A stretch of DNA of 44,708 nucleotides from Priapulus caudatus (Eukaryota; Priapulida; Priapulimorpha; Priapulimorphida; Priapulidae). The DNA lies in the NCBI RefSeq assembly GCF_000485595.1, contig NW_014577204.1:421854-466561 (forward strand), in the 5' to 3' direction. The notes under the pieces were generated by a model. The model was given only the letters and a program-made list of their open reading frames with translations, had not been told where the DNA came from and ran no database searches. This document shows positions 20,330-28,869 of this stretch, piece after piece; position 1 is the first letter of the stretch; every line of letters starts with the position of its first letter. Position numbers and translations under genes: made by a program.

Positions 20330-21060
20330 TCCTACACGGTGCCTAACACCCTCTAACTGATCACAGATGTCTCACACCCTCTAGCCCATCCTACATGATG
20401 TCTCACCCTCTAACCCATCCTACATGATGTCTCACCCTCTAACCCATCCTACATGATGTCTCACCCTNNNNNNNNNNNNNNNNNNNNNNNNNNNNNNNNN
20501 NNNNNNNNNNNNNNNNNNNNNNNNNNNNNNNNNNNNNNNNNNNNNNNNNNNNNNNNNNNNNNNNNNNNNNNNNNNNNNNNNNNNNNNNNNNNNNNNAGGG
20601 TGAGACATCATGTAGGATGGGTTAGAGGGTGAGACATCATGTAGGATGGGTTAGAGGGTGAGACATCATGTAGGATGGGTTAGAGGGTGAGACAATCAAT
20701 GTAGGATGAGTTAGAGGGGTGAGACATCAATGTAGGCTTTGGGTTAGAAGGGTGAGAGGCATCAATGTAGCGATGGGTTAGATGATGTCTCACCCTCTAA
20801 CTCATCCTACATGATGTCTCACCCTCTAACCCATCCTACATGATGTCTCACCCTCTAACCCATCCTACATGATGTCTCACCCTCTAACCCATCCTACATG
20901 ATGTCTCACCCTCTAACCCATCCTACATGATGTCTCACCCTCTAACCCATCCTACATGATGCCTCACCCTCTAACCCATCCTGCACGGTGTCCTGCACCC
21001 TCTAATCCACCCTGTGTGGTGTCTTGCAGCCGCTAATCCGTCGTACATGGTGTCTTGCAG
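20330..21060. repeat. 29-bp minisatellite with gap and orientation switch, ending at an exon acceptor
   Basis: Units of 29 bp (core CTCTAACCCATCCTACATGA, followed by TGTCTCACC) run on the plus strand at about 20340-20467 and again at 20780-20990. Between the gap (20468-20596) and about 20780 they run in the reverse orientation, with growing insertion errors from 20690 onward. The last, degenerate units contain TGTCTTGCAG twice (ending at 21029 and 21060); the second is the acceptor of the next exon. Confidence 0.9.
20468..20596. other. Assembly gap (129 N)
   Basis: A run of N inside the 29-bp array. Array orientation differs on its two sides. Confidence 1.
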
Positions 21061-21248
21061 TATCAACAGTGTGCGCTCGGCCTCGATGGAGTCGCTGGAG
21101 GACAGCGGTTCGCTGGACCGGGCGGCGCGCGAGGACCCCGATCTGAAGGCGAACGAGCACGAGCCCGAGGCGTGGAGTCTCACCGTCGACAAGAAGATGC
21201 TGAAGAAGATGAGTGCCAAAGACATCAAGAGACAAGACGTGATATTCG
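21061..21248 (+). CDS. Lbc-family RhoGEF exon 1 of 7 seen: Ser-rich linker and start of DH domain
   Basis: Exon of a Dbl-family guanine nucleotide exchange factor for RhoA-type GTPases. The 62 complete codons start INSVRSASMESLEDSGS (Ser-rich, likely disordered), then an acidic stretch. EPEAWSLTVDKKMLKKM and KDIKRQDVIF follow, the hallmark lead-in to the DH domain in ARHGEF2/18/28/AKAP13 relatives. Acceptor TGTCTTGCAG ends at 21060; donor GTGCGT is at 21249. Phase is 2 in and 1 out, matching the next exon. A second TGTCTTGCAG lies 31 bp upstream (ending 21029); its use would shift frame and meet TAA two codons later. The 5' exons and the start codon are not secured in this window. Confidence 0.88.
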
Positions 21249-21264
21249 GTGCGTGCGCGGCGGT

Positions 21265-21510
21265 GGCGTGGGTGTGACAGGACTGTGACCGCATGAGGGA
21301 TAGTGGGGGTGTACTGTGACTGCAGTGACACATACATGAGGGATAGTGGGGCAGGATTGTGACCGCGGTGACACGTACATGGGGGATAGTGTGACAGGAC
21401 TGGCTGTGGTGACACGTACATGAGGGAGAGTGTGACAGTACTGTGACCGCGGTGGCAGGTGCATGAGGGATAGTGTGACGGGACTGTGACCACGGTGACA
21501 CGTACATGAC
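21265..21510. repeat. Minisatellite of about 43 bp just after exon 1
   Basis: Six degenerate units marked by CATGAGGGATAGTG-like blocks near 21292, 21337, 21378, 21419, 21462 and 21505 (spacing 41-45 bp), with GTGACCGCGGTGACACGTAC between them. It begins about 20 bp inside the intron. Confidence 0.8.
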
Positions 21511-21794
21511 AGATAGTGACAGCTCTTACATGAGCATGCGTGTGAGAAATGTTAGGTTGTATTTGAGTAGAATTGAGTACACTGAGTATTGTGACAGATG
21601 GGGGGATATGTGGGTATCATTCTCACTGGTCGTACCTATGTGTGCGGCATATCGAGCAGTGTGCACTGTAGCAGCAGTGCGTGAAGATTACAAGCATATG
21701 TGGACACTAGTGTGGCATCGCGTGGCCTATGCGCGTGTCTCGGCTGCTGCGTGTGAGTGAGCGCGCGAGGTAACAGGCGTTTACTTGCTTGCAG

Positions 21795-21944
21795 AGTTGA
21801 TTCAGACGGAGAAGCACCACTGTCGCACGCTGAAGGTCATGCAGAAGATATTCCTCGAGCCGATGCGCATCGAACTCAACTTCAGCAATGACATCATCAA
21901 CCGAGTGTTCCCCAACCTTGATGAACTGCTTGAGCTGCACACAG
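21795..21944 (+). CDS. Lbc-family RhoGEF exon 2: DH domain conserved region 1
   Basis: 150 bp. The split Glu codon (G from exon 1, AG here) is followed by LIQTEKHHCRTLKVMQKIFL, then EPMRIELNFSNDIINRVFPNLDELLELHT in pieces. This is the first DH helix, including the E-L-I-x-T-E segment whose Glu contacts Rho switch I in known structures, and the following helix. Acceptor TTGCTTGCAG, donor GTACCT. Phase 1 in, 1 out. Length and spacing match the family. Confidence 0.92.
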
Positions 21945-22169
21945 GTACCTTCCACTTATCTCGCTAGCCACACTCCTATTGCTGTTAGTTACTGTGTTGG
22001 AAATAGCACCCCATCTCTCAGGTCGGGACTGGCAACCTTTGCGCAGGACTGGCGGATTTTGATTTGTTTTACAATAGGGTATAACCTATATAACCTATGT
22101 TGTAGAAATTATAATTTCGAAATTAGGACAGGCTGGTTAGTCAGACATATTCCTCCATGATTGGCTAGT

Positions 22170-23648
22170 CTGTGTTTCAGCGCATGTATGCCATGTGTTT
22201 CAGCGCGTGTCTGTCGTGTGTTTCAGCGCGTGTCTGTCGTGTGTTTCAGCGCGTGTCTGCCATGTGTTTCAGCGCATGTCTGCCATGTGTTTCAGCGCTT
22301 GTCTGTCGTGTGTTTCAGCACGTGTCTTCTTTGTGTTTAAGCGTGTGTCTGCCGTGTGTTTCAGCGCGTGTCTTCTATGTGTTTCAGCGCGTGTCTGTCG
22401 TGTGTTTCAGCGCGTGTCTGCCGTGTGTTTCAGTATGTGTCTGTCGTGTGTTTCAGCACGTATTTGTCGTGTGTTTCAACGCGTGTTTCCCGTGTCTTTT
22501 AGCACGCGCCTGCTGTGTGTTTAAGCGCGTATCTACTGTGTGTTTCATCGCGTGTCTGCCGTGTGTTTCAGCGCGTGTCTGTCGTATCTCTCAGTGCGTG
22601 TCTGCCATGTGTTTCAGTGCGTGGCCCCCGTGTGTTTCAGCACGTATTTGCCGTGTGTTTCAACGCGTGTTTCTCGTGTCTTTCAGCATGCGTCTGCTTT
22701 GTGTTTAAGCACGTGTCTGCTGTGTGTTTCAGCACGTGTCTGCTGTGTGTTTCAGCGCATGTCTGCCGTGTGTTTCAGCGTGTGTCTTCTATGTGTTTCA
22801 GCGCGTGTCTGTTGTGTTTCAGCGCGTGTATGCCGTGTCTTTCAATGCGTGTTTCCCATGTCATTCAGCACGCGTCTGTTGTGTGTTTAAGCGCTTGTCT
22901 GCTGTGTGTTTCATCGCGTGTCTGTCGTGTGTTTCAGCGCGTGTCTGTCGTGTCTTTCATTGCGTGTTTGCTGTAGTGTGTTTCAGCGCGTGTCTGAGTG
23001 TGTTTCAGCGCGTGTGTTCCGTGTGTTGCACGTGTCTCCTGTATCTTTTAGCGCGTGTCTGCCATGTGTTTCAGTGCGTGTCCCCCGTGTGTTTCAGCAC
23101 GTATTTGCCGTGTGTTTCAATTCATGTTTCCCGTGTCTTTCAGCATGCGTCTGCTGTGTGTTTAAGCGCGTGTCTGCTGTGTGTTTCAGCACATGTCTGC
23201 TGGGTGTTTTAGCGCGTGTCTTCTATGTGTTTCAGCGCGTTTCTGTCGTGTGTTTCAGTATGTGTCTGCCGTGTCTTTCAGCGCGTGTTTGCCATGTCTT
23301 TCAATGCGTGTTTCCCATGTCTTTCAGCACGCGTCTGTTGTGTGTTTAAGCACGTGTCTGCTGTGTGTTTCATCGCGTGTCTGCCGTATCTTTCAGCGAT
23401 TGTCTGTCGTGTCTTTCATTGCGTGTTTGCTGCGGTGTGTTTCAGCGCGTGTCTGCGTGTGTTTTAGCGCGTGTCTTTGTGTGTTTCAGCGCGTGTCAGC
23501 CGTGTGTTTTGGCACGTGTCTGCCATGTGTTTCAGCGCGCGTCTGCCGTGTCTTTTAGCACGTATCTGCCGTGTGTTTCAGCACGTGTCTGCCATGTGTT
23601 TCAGCTCGTGTCTCCCGTGTTTCATCGTGTGGCTGCCGTGTGTTTCAG
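22170..23648. repeat. 23-bp minisatellite built from a 3' splice-site-like unit, about 64 copies
   Basis: Unit core TGTGTTTCAGCGCGTGTCTG, then a few bases, repeated every 23 bp with substitutions (CAG at 22201, 22224, 22247 and so on). It ends exactly at exon 3, whose acceptor TGTTTCAG followed by CG is the last unit. No frame of the unit contains a stop, so three frames stay open for hundreds of bases and give Cys/Val/Phe-rich peptides of 23-residue period; these are not genes. The sequence quality here looks normal (few indels). Confidence 0.95.
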
Positions 23649-23851
23649 CGTTCCTGCAGAACCTGCGTGAGCGGCAGCGGCACGCGGCCGCCATTGACGA
23701 AATCGGTGACATCCTCGTTGAGTTCTTTGGCGGCGCATCGGGTGAGGGTCTGAAGCACGCCTACGGCAACTTCTGCGCGCGCCGGCTCGAGGCAGACGCC
23801 GAGTACAAGCTGCTGCTGAAGACCGACCGCAAGTTCCAGGCGTTCGTTGCG
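23649..23851 (+). CDS. Lbc-family RhoGEF exon 3: middle of DH domain
   Basis: 203 bp. The codon split with exon 2 gives Ala, then 67 codons: FLQNLRERQRH, AAIDEIGDILVEFFGGASGE, KHAYGNFCARRLEADAEYK and LLLKTDRKFQAFVA. These are the DH helices that include the G-D-I-L and Y-x-x-F-C blocks of the family. Donor GTGAGT at 23852, phase 0 out. The next secure exon (27074) also starts in phase 0 but resumes well downstream in the domain, so at least one exon is missing between them. Confidence 0.92.
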
Positions 23852-23939
23852 GTGAGTCGTGCGTGCTCCTGCAGCTGTTGTTAACGATGCTAAGTGGGAG
23901 GGGAGACGTGCCAGTTCATGTTAGTCTTTCTGTCTGTCT

Positions 23940-23960
23940 GTCTCTCTTTTTTCTTTCTCG

Positions 23961-23995
<35 letters not shown>

Positions 23996-24096
23996 TCTCT
24001 ATCTCTTTCTTTCTTCTCTCTCTTTCTCTCTCTTCTCTCTCTCTCTCTTTCTCTCACTCTCCCTTTCTCTAGATCTGCTGTCTCTCCTTGCTCTGT

Positions 24097-24166
<70 letters not shown>
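23940..24166. repeat. (CT)n low-complexity tract in the intron
   Basis: CTCTCT with T-rich interruptions; perfect at about 24105-24163. Confidence 0.9.
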
Positions 24167-24167
<1 letters not shown>

Positions 24168-24299
24168 GGGTGGCAGCACGGTCGCGGGTGTCATGGCGCC
24201 GTTCAAATTTCGTAGCGTTGATGTGTAAATAATTAATTAAGTATCTGGTGACAAATACATGTGGGTATAGACGATTTGTTATACAGTAAGTACAGTTGT

Positions 24300-25215
24300 A
24301 TGCAGTAAAATCTTAGAGGCTACTGTCCCTTTAAGGTAACGCCAATGATAGCAGTGTTTCATCAACTGACGCTATTCAATAAACACTACATTAATACGAG
24401 ACGTGCCGTAACCAGATTTAAATGTAAATTAGGCGTCACTTTATCAGTGTCATATCATTATGTCGTCACCTTGTGTCACTGTTGTCACCGTCCTCATAAA
24501 AATTGTCGTCACAAGCTTCATCGTCATCATTATTATCATCACCAACCTCCTCCATCATCGTTGTGACCATCATCAACAGTGGCTACACTTGCGACAAGTA
24601 AAGTAACATAATGACGAGCATTTAATTGCGGTCAATAGATGTCGCTTCCTTCTCCCGGGTTCCTCGGGTACTTCACAGCCGCATTCGCATGAAATATGTT
24701 CCTGGAGGTGGAATGCAGTATCGCACGCGCGATCTATTATAGAGGGCGACATACTGGGTCGACACCGCTTCACTCTCACTCCAATCTCGTTGTCGTCTGA
24801 CGTCATAGCCGTGGTCACTGCGACCAGTACAAGTGTCGCCACCTGTGTATCAGGGTAAAAGAAAGCGTTACAAACTCAGTTCATGTATCAGCATCGCAAG
24901 TTTATCGATGACATTCACTTAACTCGCAGAGGCTGAACCAGATCACTCTCTGACGAAGCGACCGCAATTTCGTGCACTGCTCGCTGTGCGCGACGCCCAT
25001 CGGAGAATTTTACCAACGTAACCCGGTGACAGGGAAAAGTGAGCGGTAAACGTTAATCCATATTTCACACCCGAGTTTTTCGTAAGAGTGAGTTTATAGG
25101 TCTTCTATGGGGGAGGGGGATTTGTGTGACTGTAGTATTCACTATGTCAGGTTAACGTTTATTCCTTTGAAGATGTACGTTTTCTCAGCATTGATAGTCA
25201 TCAATAATTCACTCC
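24300..25215. repeat. Intron segment duplicated at 35617-36935
   Basis: Unique-looking intron sequence whose blocks recur in the same order and orientation about 11.3 kb downstream, with many small insertions there. Shared blocks include TTGTCACCGTCC, ATTATTATCATCACCAA, CAGTGGCTACACTTGCGACA and TTTTTCGTAA.GAGTGAG. No exon was recognised in it. Confidence 0.85.
24579..24842. mobile_element. Possible small MITE, about 264 bp
   Basis: GTGGCTACACTTG (24579-24591) and the inverted CAAGTGTCGCCAC (24830-24842) match at 12 of 13 positions. The interior is non-coding. Both ends are also present in the noisy duplicate (about 35967 and 36270). No clear target-site duplication. Confidence 0.3.
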
Positions 25216-25339
25216 TAACAGATATTCTATTAGTACAGTCGGTTAGGTCAGAATATCATCTAAATCGTTCAAATTGTGAAAAAAGTGTGAAAATTGGTAC
25301 ACTTGCATACTTTTGTATGCTCTTTCATTTAAAAGCATT

Positions 25340-25505
25340 ACCCATCCCTGCCTGCATTACCTGTTCCTGCCTGCATTACCTGTATCTGCCTGCGTTACCT
25401 GTTCCTGTCTGCGTTACCTGTTCCTGCCTGCGTTACCTGTACCTGCCTGCATTACCTGTTCCTGCCTGCGTTACCTGTTCCTGCCTTCGTTACGCATCCC
25501 TGCCC
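25340..25505. repeat. 19-bp minisatellite
   Basis: About eight units of CTGCCTGCGTTACCTGTTC at 19-bp spacing (CTGC.TTAC at 25352, 25371, 25390 and so on), in the intron between exons 3 and 4. Confidence 0.9.
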
Positions 25506-25750
25506 ACTTTACTTGTGCCTCCGAACACACTGGCGCGTGCGGTTCGCTGCGCTAGCAGGTACGGTTGCAGGGTTTTTCGCCTCATGTTTAGTAGCAATTT
25601 TACACTTGTTTCGTAGTGCGCGTGGTTAGAGATTAAGACGTGGGAAGAGGTGAGTGTTGTCGTAGCCTCTAGTCTAGTGTATGCTGCTAAGCAGGTAGAT
25701 GATCAATTAATTGCTGTCTTAGTATGCAGTGAAATGTATTTATTGGTAGC

Positions 25751-25842
25751 AGGAATGATTGTTTGTTGCTGTACGCTCTATATGGTATTATGAGATAGAA
25801 ATGATTGTTTGTTGCTGTACGCTGTATGAGATAGTAACAGGT
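25751..25842. repeat. 46-bp tandem duplication
   Basis: AATGATTGTTTGTTGCTGTA and following bases occur at 25754 and again 46 bp later at about 25800, with a few changes. Confidence 0.8.
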
Positions 25843-26154
25843 AGATGTGGCAGTGTGTGTGTATGTGTGCGCGCGTGCCTGCATGCATGCATGCGTGTGT
25901 GCATGCGCGTACGGCGTTCCATCTTGGGTCAGCACCACGATCAAATACAACAGCGCTGGCTGTTTGCTTTGATGAGACCGACGCAACGCGACAACAGTGA
26001 CAACGTCGCTGATAAGGCTTGTAAATAAACATCGAGCCGAATGTGTGTAGTCGGTGCGGTGCGGGCGTACATCCAGCAAACATCTGTCCAGCAAACATCA
26101 GCGTGTGATCCGACCGTCAGGCGGACAGTGTTGCCTCTGCAGCAGAGTAGCACT

Positions 26155-26160
26155 GCCGTG

Positions 26161-26192
<32 letters not shown>

Positions 26193-26197
26193 TCCAC

Positions 26198-26242
<45 letters not shown>

Positions 26243-26320
26243 CCTGCGTCCGCGTGAGTGTGTGTGCGTGCATGCGTGCGTGCGTGCGTGCGTGTGTGTG
26301 TGTGTATGTGTGTGGGGGCG
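26155..26320. repeat. (GT)n / (CGTG)n microsatellite
   Basis: CGTGCGTGCGTG, then about 40 bp of pure GT, then again GCGTGCGT and GTGTGT. Frames on either strand (poly-Thr/His, poly-Val/Cys) are artefacts. Confidence 0.9.
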
Positions 26321-27073
26321 TATGGCAAGGGGGTGGGGGCGGAATAGGAGTGCGAACTGCGCGGGCGGTAATTGTCAATATTTGTGCCATCACGCGTAGA
26401 TTCGCTATATATCCAAGTTGGGTAGTACGTCTGTAATAACTAGCCACGCATCGGCTTGGCAGCGCGCGCGAGTCGCTCCAGCCGTCGCTGGTCACGCAGG
26501 CAGCAACCGACTGAAGTCCCCCTCATCTGTGTGTGACTTCCTCGCGCGAGCGATGCTGGTGCGGTGGCGGCGACGGTGCGTCGTGAAGTGCGGCCGCCTG
26601 CTGGGCGGCGAGCAGCAGCGGCGGCTCACGTTCCGACCCAACCTGGATCTGGACTGGGTAGGAGAACTCGTTCCACTCTCGGCCTCTGCCCGGCAGTCAG
26701 GGGTGGGGCCAGCGGGGAGGGGGTCACAGAGCCGGGATGTGGGTGACGCTCCATTGCTCATCTCACTCCCTGCGAACGCGGCATATGAACTGCCCGCTGT
26801 GTGCCTCCTGAACGGATTCATGTCTAAATTCTGGTTTACGGCGAACAGGATTTCGAATCGGATTTTTCGGAACGACGTCTCTTGTGCAGCATAGTCGTTC
26901 ATGTGTAAATCGTGAACAGTGTGTTGTTTGTAGGTTTGCATGTTCATATATGTGGGTGTTTGTAAGTCTGTGTGTTCATAACAGTGAGTTCACTTATCGT
27001 CAGACGAAGGTCGGTGGGTTCGCTGCTTGTTGGTAAGCGTGTTGCTAGTCGTGTGTTCTATGCTTTATTGCAG
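26321..27073. other. Intron sequence, partly GC-rich, no exon assigned
   Basis: 26540-26760 is GC-rich and stop-poor on both strands, but no translation resembles the DH segment missing between exons 3 and 4, nor any domain I know. The rest is ordinary intron sequence. Confidence 0.5.
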
Positions 27074-27196
27074 CAAGTGCTGAGGAGCATAGACGAAGCG
27101 ATTGCCTACCATGAGAGACAGAAGCGGCTAGTGGATATCTACAATCGCATTGACTCCAAGTCTGTCGGAATCTTCAAGGGTGGAAGGGGCTTCAAG
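27074..27196 (+). CDS. Lbc-family RhoGEF exon 4: end of DH domain and DH-PH linker
   Basis: 41 codons, phase 0 to 0: QVLRSIDEAIAYHERQKRLV, then DIYNRIDSKSVGIFKGGRGFK. This is the last long DH helix and the IYNR-x-DSKS linker typical of Lbc-family proteins. Acceptor TTTATTGCAG, donor GTACAC. The intron to exon 5 is 322 bp. Confidence 0.9.
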
Positions 27197-27518
27197 GTAC
27201 ACGTTGGAGCAGTGCGACCCTTGTAAACATTGTCCACGAACGTTAAGATGTTTGCCGGTCTTTGCAGCAGTATATGACTTCTTATTATATTCTTATTCTT
27301 ATTCTTCTTATTTCTTATAATATAATATATCATGTAAAAAACTCTTATACGCCTATTAAATTCTGCAAAACGTGTCGCTAACCTGTGTCCGAGAATAATC
27401 GTTTTTGTGTTTTGGCATTTTTGGCATTAGCGGCCTATGTGGGGATACACACTGATAATATAACACGCAGATGTTGTCACCAATCTGAATGAGTCGATGT
27501 TTTACACGTGCTTTGCAG

Positions 27519-27600
27519 AAATCGGACCTGCTCTCGGGGAACAGGAAGTTACTACACGAGGGCAGGCTGTACTGGAAAACTGCACGGGGAAAACTCATAG
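27519..27600 (+). CDS. Lbc-family RhoGEF exon 5: start of PH domain
   Basis: 27 codons plus one base: KSDLLSGNRKLLHEGRLYWK, then TARGKLI. The R-K-L-L-H-E-G-x-L-x-W-K block opens the PH domain (first strand) in this family. Acceptor GTGCTTTGCAG, donor GTGAGT, phase 0 in and 1 out. Confidence 0.92.
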
Positions 27601-27816
27601 GTGAGTGCTTATCGTGCCCCAAGAATGAGTTGCGATCGGTCTGCTAATCCATTTGCTGTTGGGAAAAAATTAAGCGTGTGGATTTCCGAAAGGCAGCGAG
27701 ATTCTGATATTGCCGTGATCTAACTTCTAGTAGTGGTGGAGTTAGGCTCTGGTGGTGAATACAGGTAGGTGCCTGCCTGTTCACGCGGGTTCACAGCCAT
27801 GCACTCATTATTGCAG

Positions 27817-27902
27817 AGGTGCTAGCGATACTACTGACGGATGTGATCTTCTTTCTACAAGAAAGCAATCAAAAATACCAGTTTGTGTCTCAGGATGGCA
27901 AG
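27817..27902 (+). CDS. Lbc-family RhoGEF exon 6: PH domain strands
   Basis: The split Glu codon is followed by VLAILLTDVIFFLQESNQKY and QFVSQDGK. The L-L-T-D-V-x-x-F-L-Q-E block is among the most conserved PH stretches of ARHGEF2/18/28/AKAP13. Acceptor ATTATTGCAG, donor GTAAGA, phase 1 in and 0 out. A GA microsatellite starts at the donor. Confidence 0.93.
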
Positions 27903-27904
27903 GT

Positions 27905-27916
27905 AAGAGAGAGAGA

Positions 27917-27952
<36 letters not shown>
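27905..27952. repeat. (GA)n microsatellite directly after exon 6
   Basis: GAGAGA run beginning two bases into the intron; it overlaps donor position +5/+6. Confidence 0.9.
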
Positions 27953-28089
27953 TAGGGAGAGGGGAGGGGTGGGGATGCAGATAAACACATATAGAGAGAG
28001 ATTGATGGGAGTGTTTGAGTCGAGTCACGCCACTGTGTGTTGTAAAGCGGGATTATGTCATTCCGTAAAATGGTAAAAATCTCTGTTGG

Positions 28090-28268
28090 TAATGATGATA
28101 ATGGTGGTGATGATGATGATGATGATATGATGACGGTGACGATGACGGTGACGATGAGGATGATGATGATGATGATGATGATGACGGTGATGATGATGAT
28201 GAGGATGATGATGATGGTGATGATGACGGTGACGATGACGATGACGATGACGGTGATGATGATGAAAG
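28090..28268. repeat. GATGATGGTGACGATG-type microsatellite
   Basis: Compound (GAT)n, GGTGAT and GACGGT units between exons 6 and 7; stop-free in one frame on each strand, which gives spurious poly-Met/Asp and poly-Ser frames. Confidence 0.9.
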
Positions 28269-28335
28269 ACGATAAGTTATACAAATACATTGATAAATAT
28301 CGGTTACATAATCATACTGTCGTGCGTCGTTACAG

Positions 28336-28525
28336 AGCGGCGTCGTGTCTCTGCAAAAGTTGCTCGTGCGTGAGAAGGCGGGCAAGGAGGACAGCTGTGG
28401 TCTCTACCTGCTCAGCTCCAACCGCAAGGACCCGGAGATGTACGAGATGGTATGTCCGTCGAACAAGCGCAAGAAGCTGTGGATCGCGTCAATCCGCAGC
28501 GCTGTCGAGACCTGTCCGCCCGAAG
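28336..28525 (+). CDS. Lbc-family RhoGEF exon 7: end of PH domain
   Basis: 63 codons plus one base: SGVVSLQKLLVREKAGKEDS, CGLYLLSSNRKDPEMYEMVC, PSNKRKKLWIASIRSAVETC, PPE. V-V-S-L-Q-K-L-x-V-R-E and P-E-M-Y-E-x-x-x-x-x-x-x-x-x-x-W are Lbc-family PH features; the Trp sits in the C-terminal helix that closes the fold. In relatives the hydrophobic patch of this domain binds active RhoA. Acceptor GTCGTTACAG, donor GTAGGT. Phase 0 in, 1 out. Downstream exons are not secured: noisy repeat sequence follows. Confidence 0.93.
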
Positions 28526-28869
28526 GTAGGTGTGCAGCGCCCCCTTGTGGTGGCAGCGACGCGTGGCGTCGTTGCCGATCGAGGGTGGTTATTTGTGCTT
28601 ATGGTGAGGCGAGTGGTGACGAACTAAGATGCTATGCTAGCAGATGAGTGATACTCAGCTACGCATACGTCGTGAGTAAGAGTGGTTATTTTTGTTGGTG
28701 AGTGAGCTATCGCCCTGTTAAATATGGGCGGTATAGATACCAGCTGCAACTTGAGCACACACCGGTGTGACCAGTGTTAATGTCTGTTTTGTGCCTGGTG
28801 ACACCCCGATTGCTTTATTAATGTCAGTTAGTGTCGTGTGAAATTCGGCATATTTTACAGAATGTCTCT
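28526..28869. other. Intron sequence after exon 7
   Basis: Clean, ordinary intron sequence; nothing else recognised. Confidence 0.5.

Noticed and set aside
22172-23558. Overlapping Cys/Val/Phe-rich frames, 100-178 codons
   Set aside because: Translation of the 23-bp minisatellite, which lacks stops in all three frames; it lies in an intron between two secure exons.
20340-23648. CRISPR-like array (regular 23- and 29-bp units)
   Set aside because: Units are directly tandem without unique spacers, and the context is a eukaryotic intron.
26540-26760. GC-rich open stretch as the missing DH exon
   Set aside because: No translation resembles the DH late helices, and splice sites with the needed 0-0 phase are lacking.
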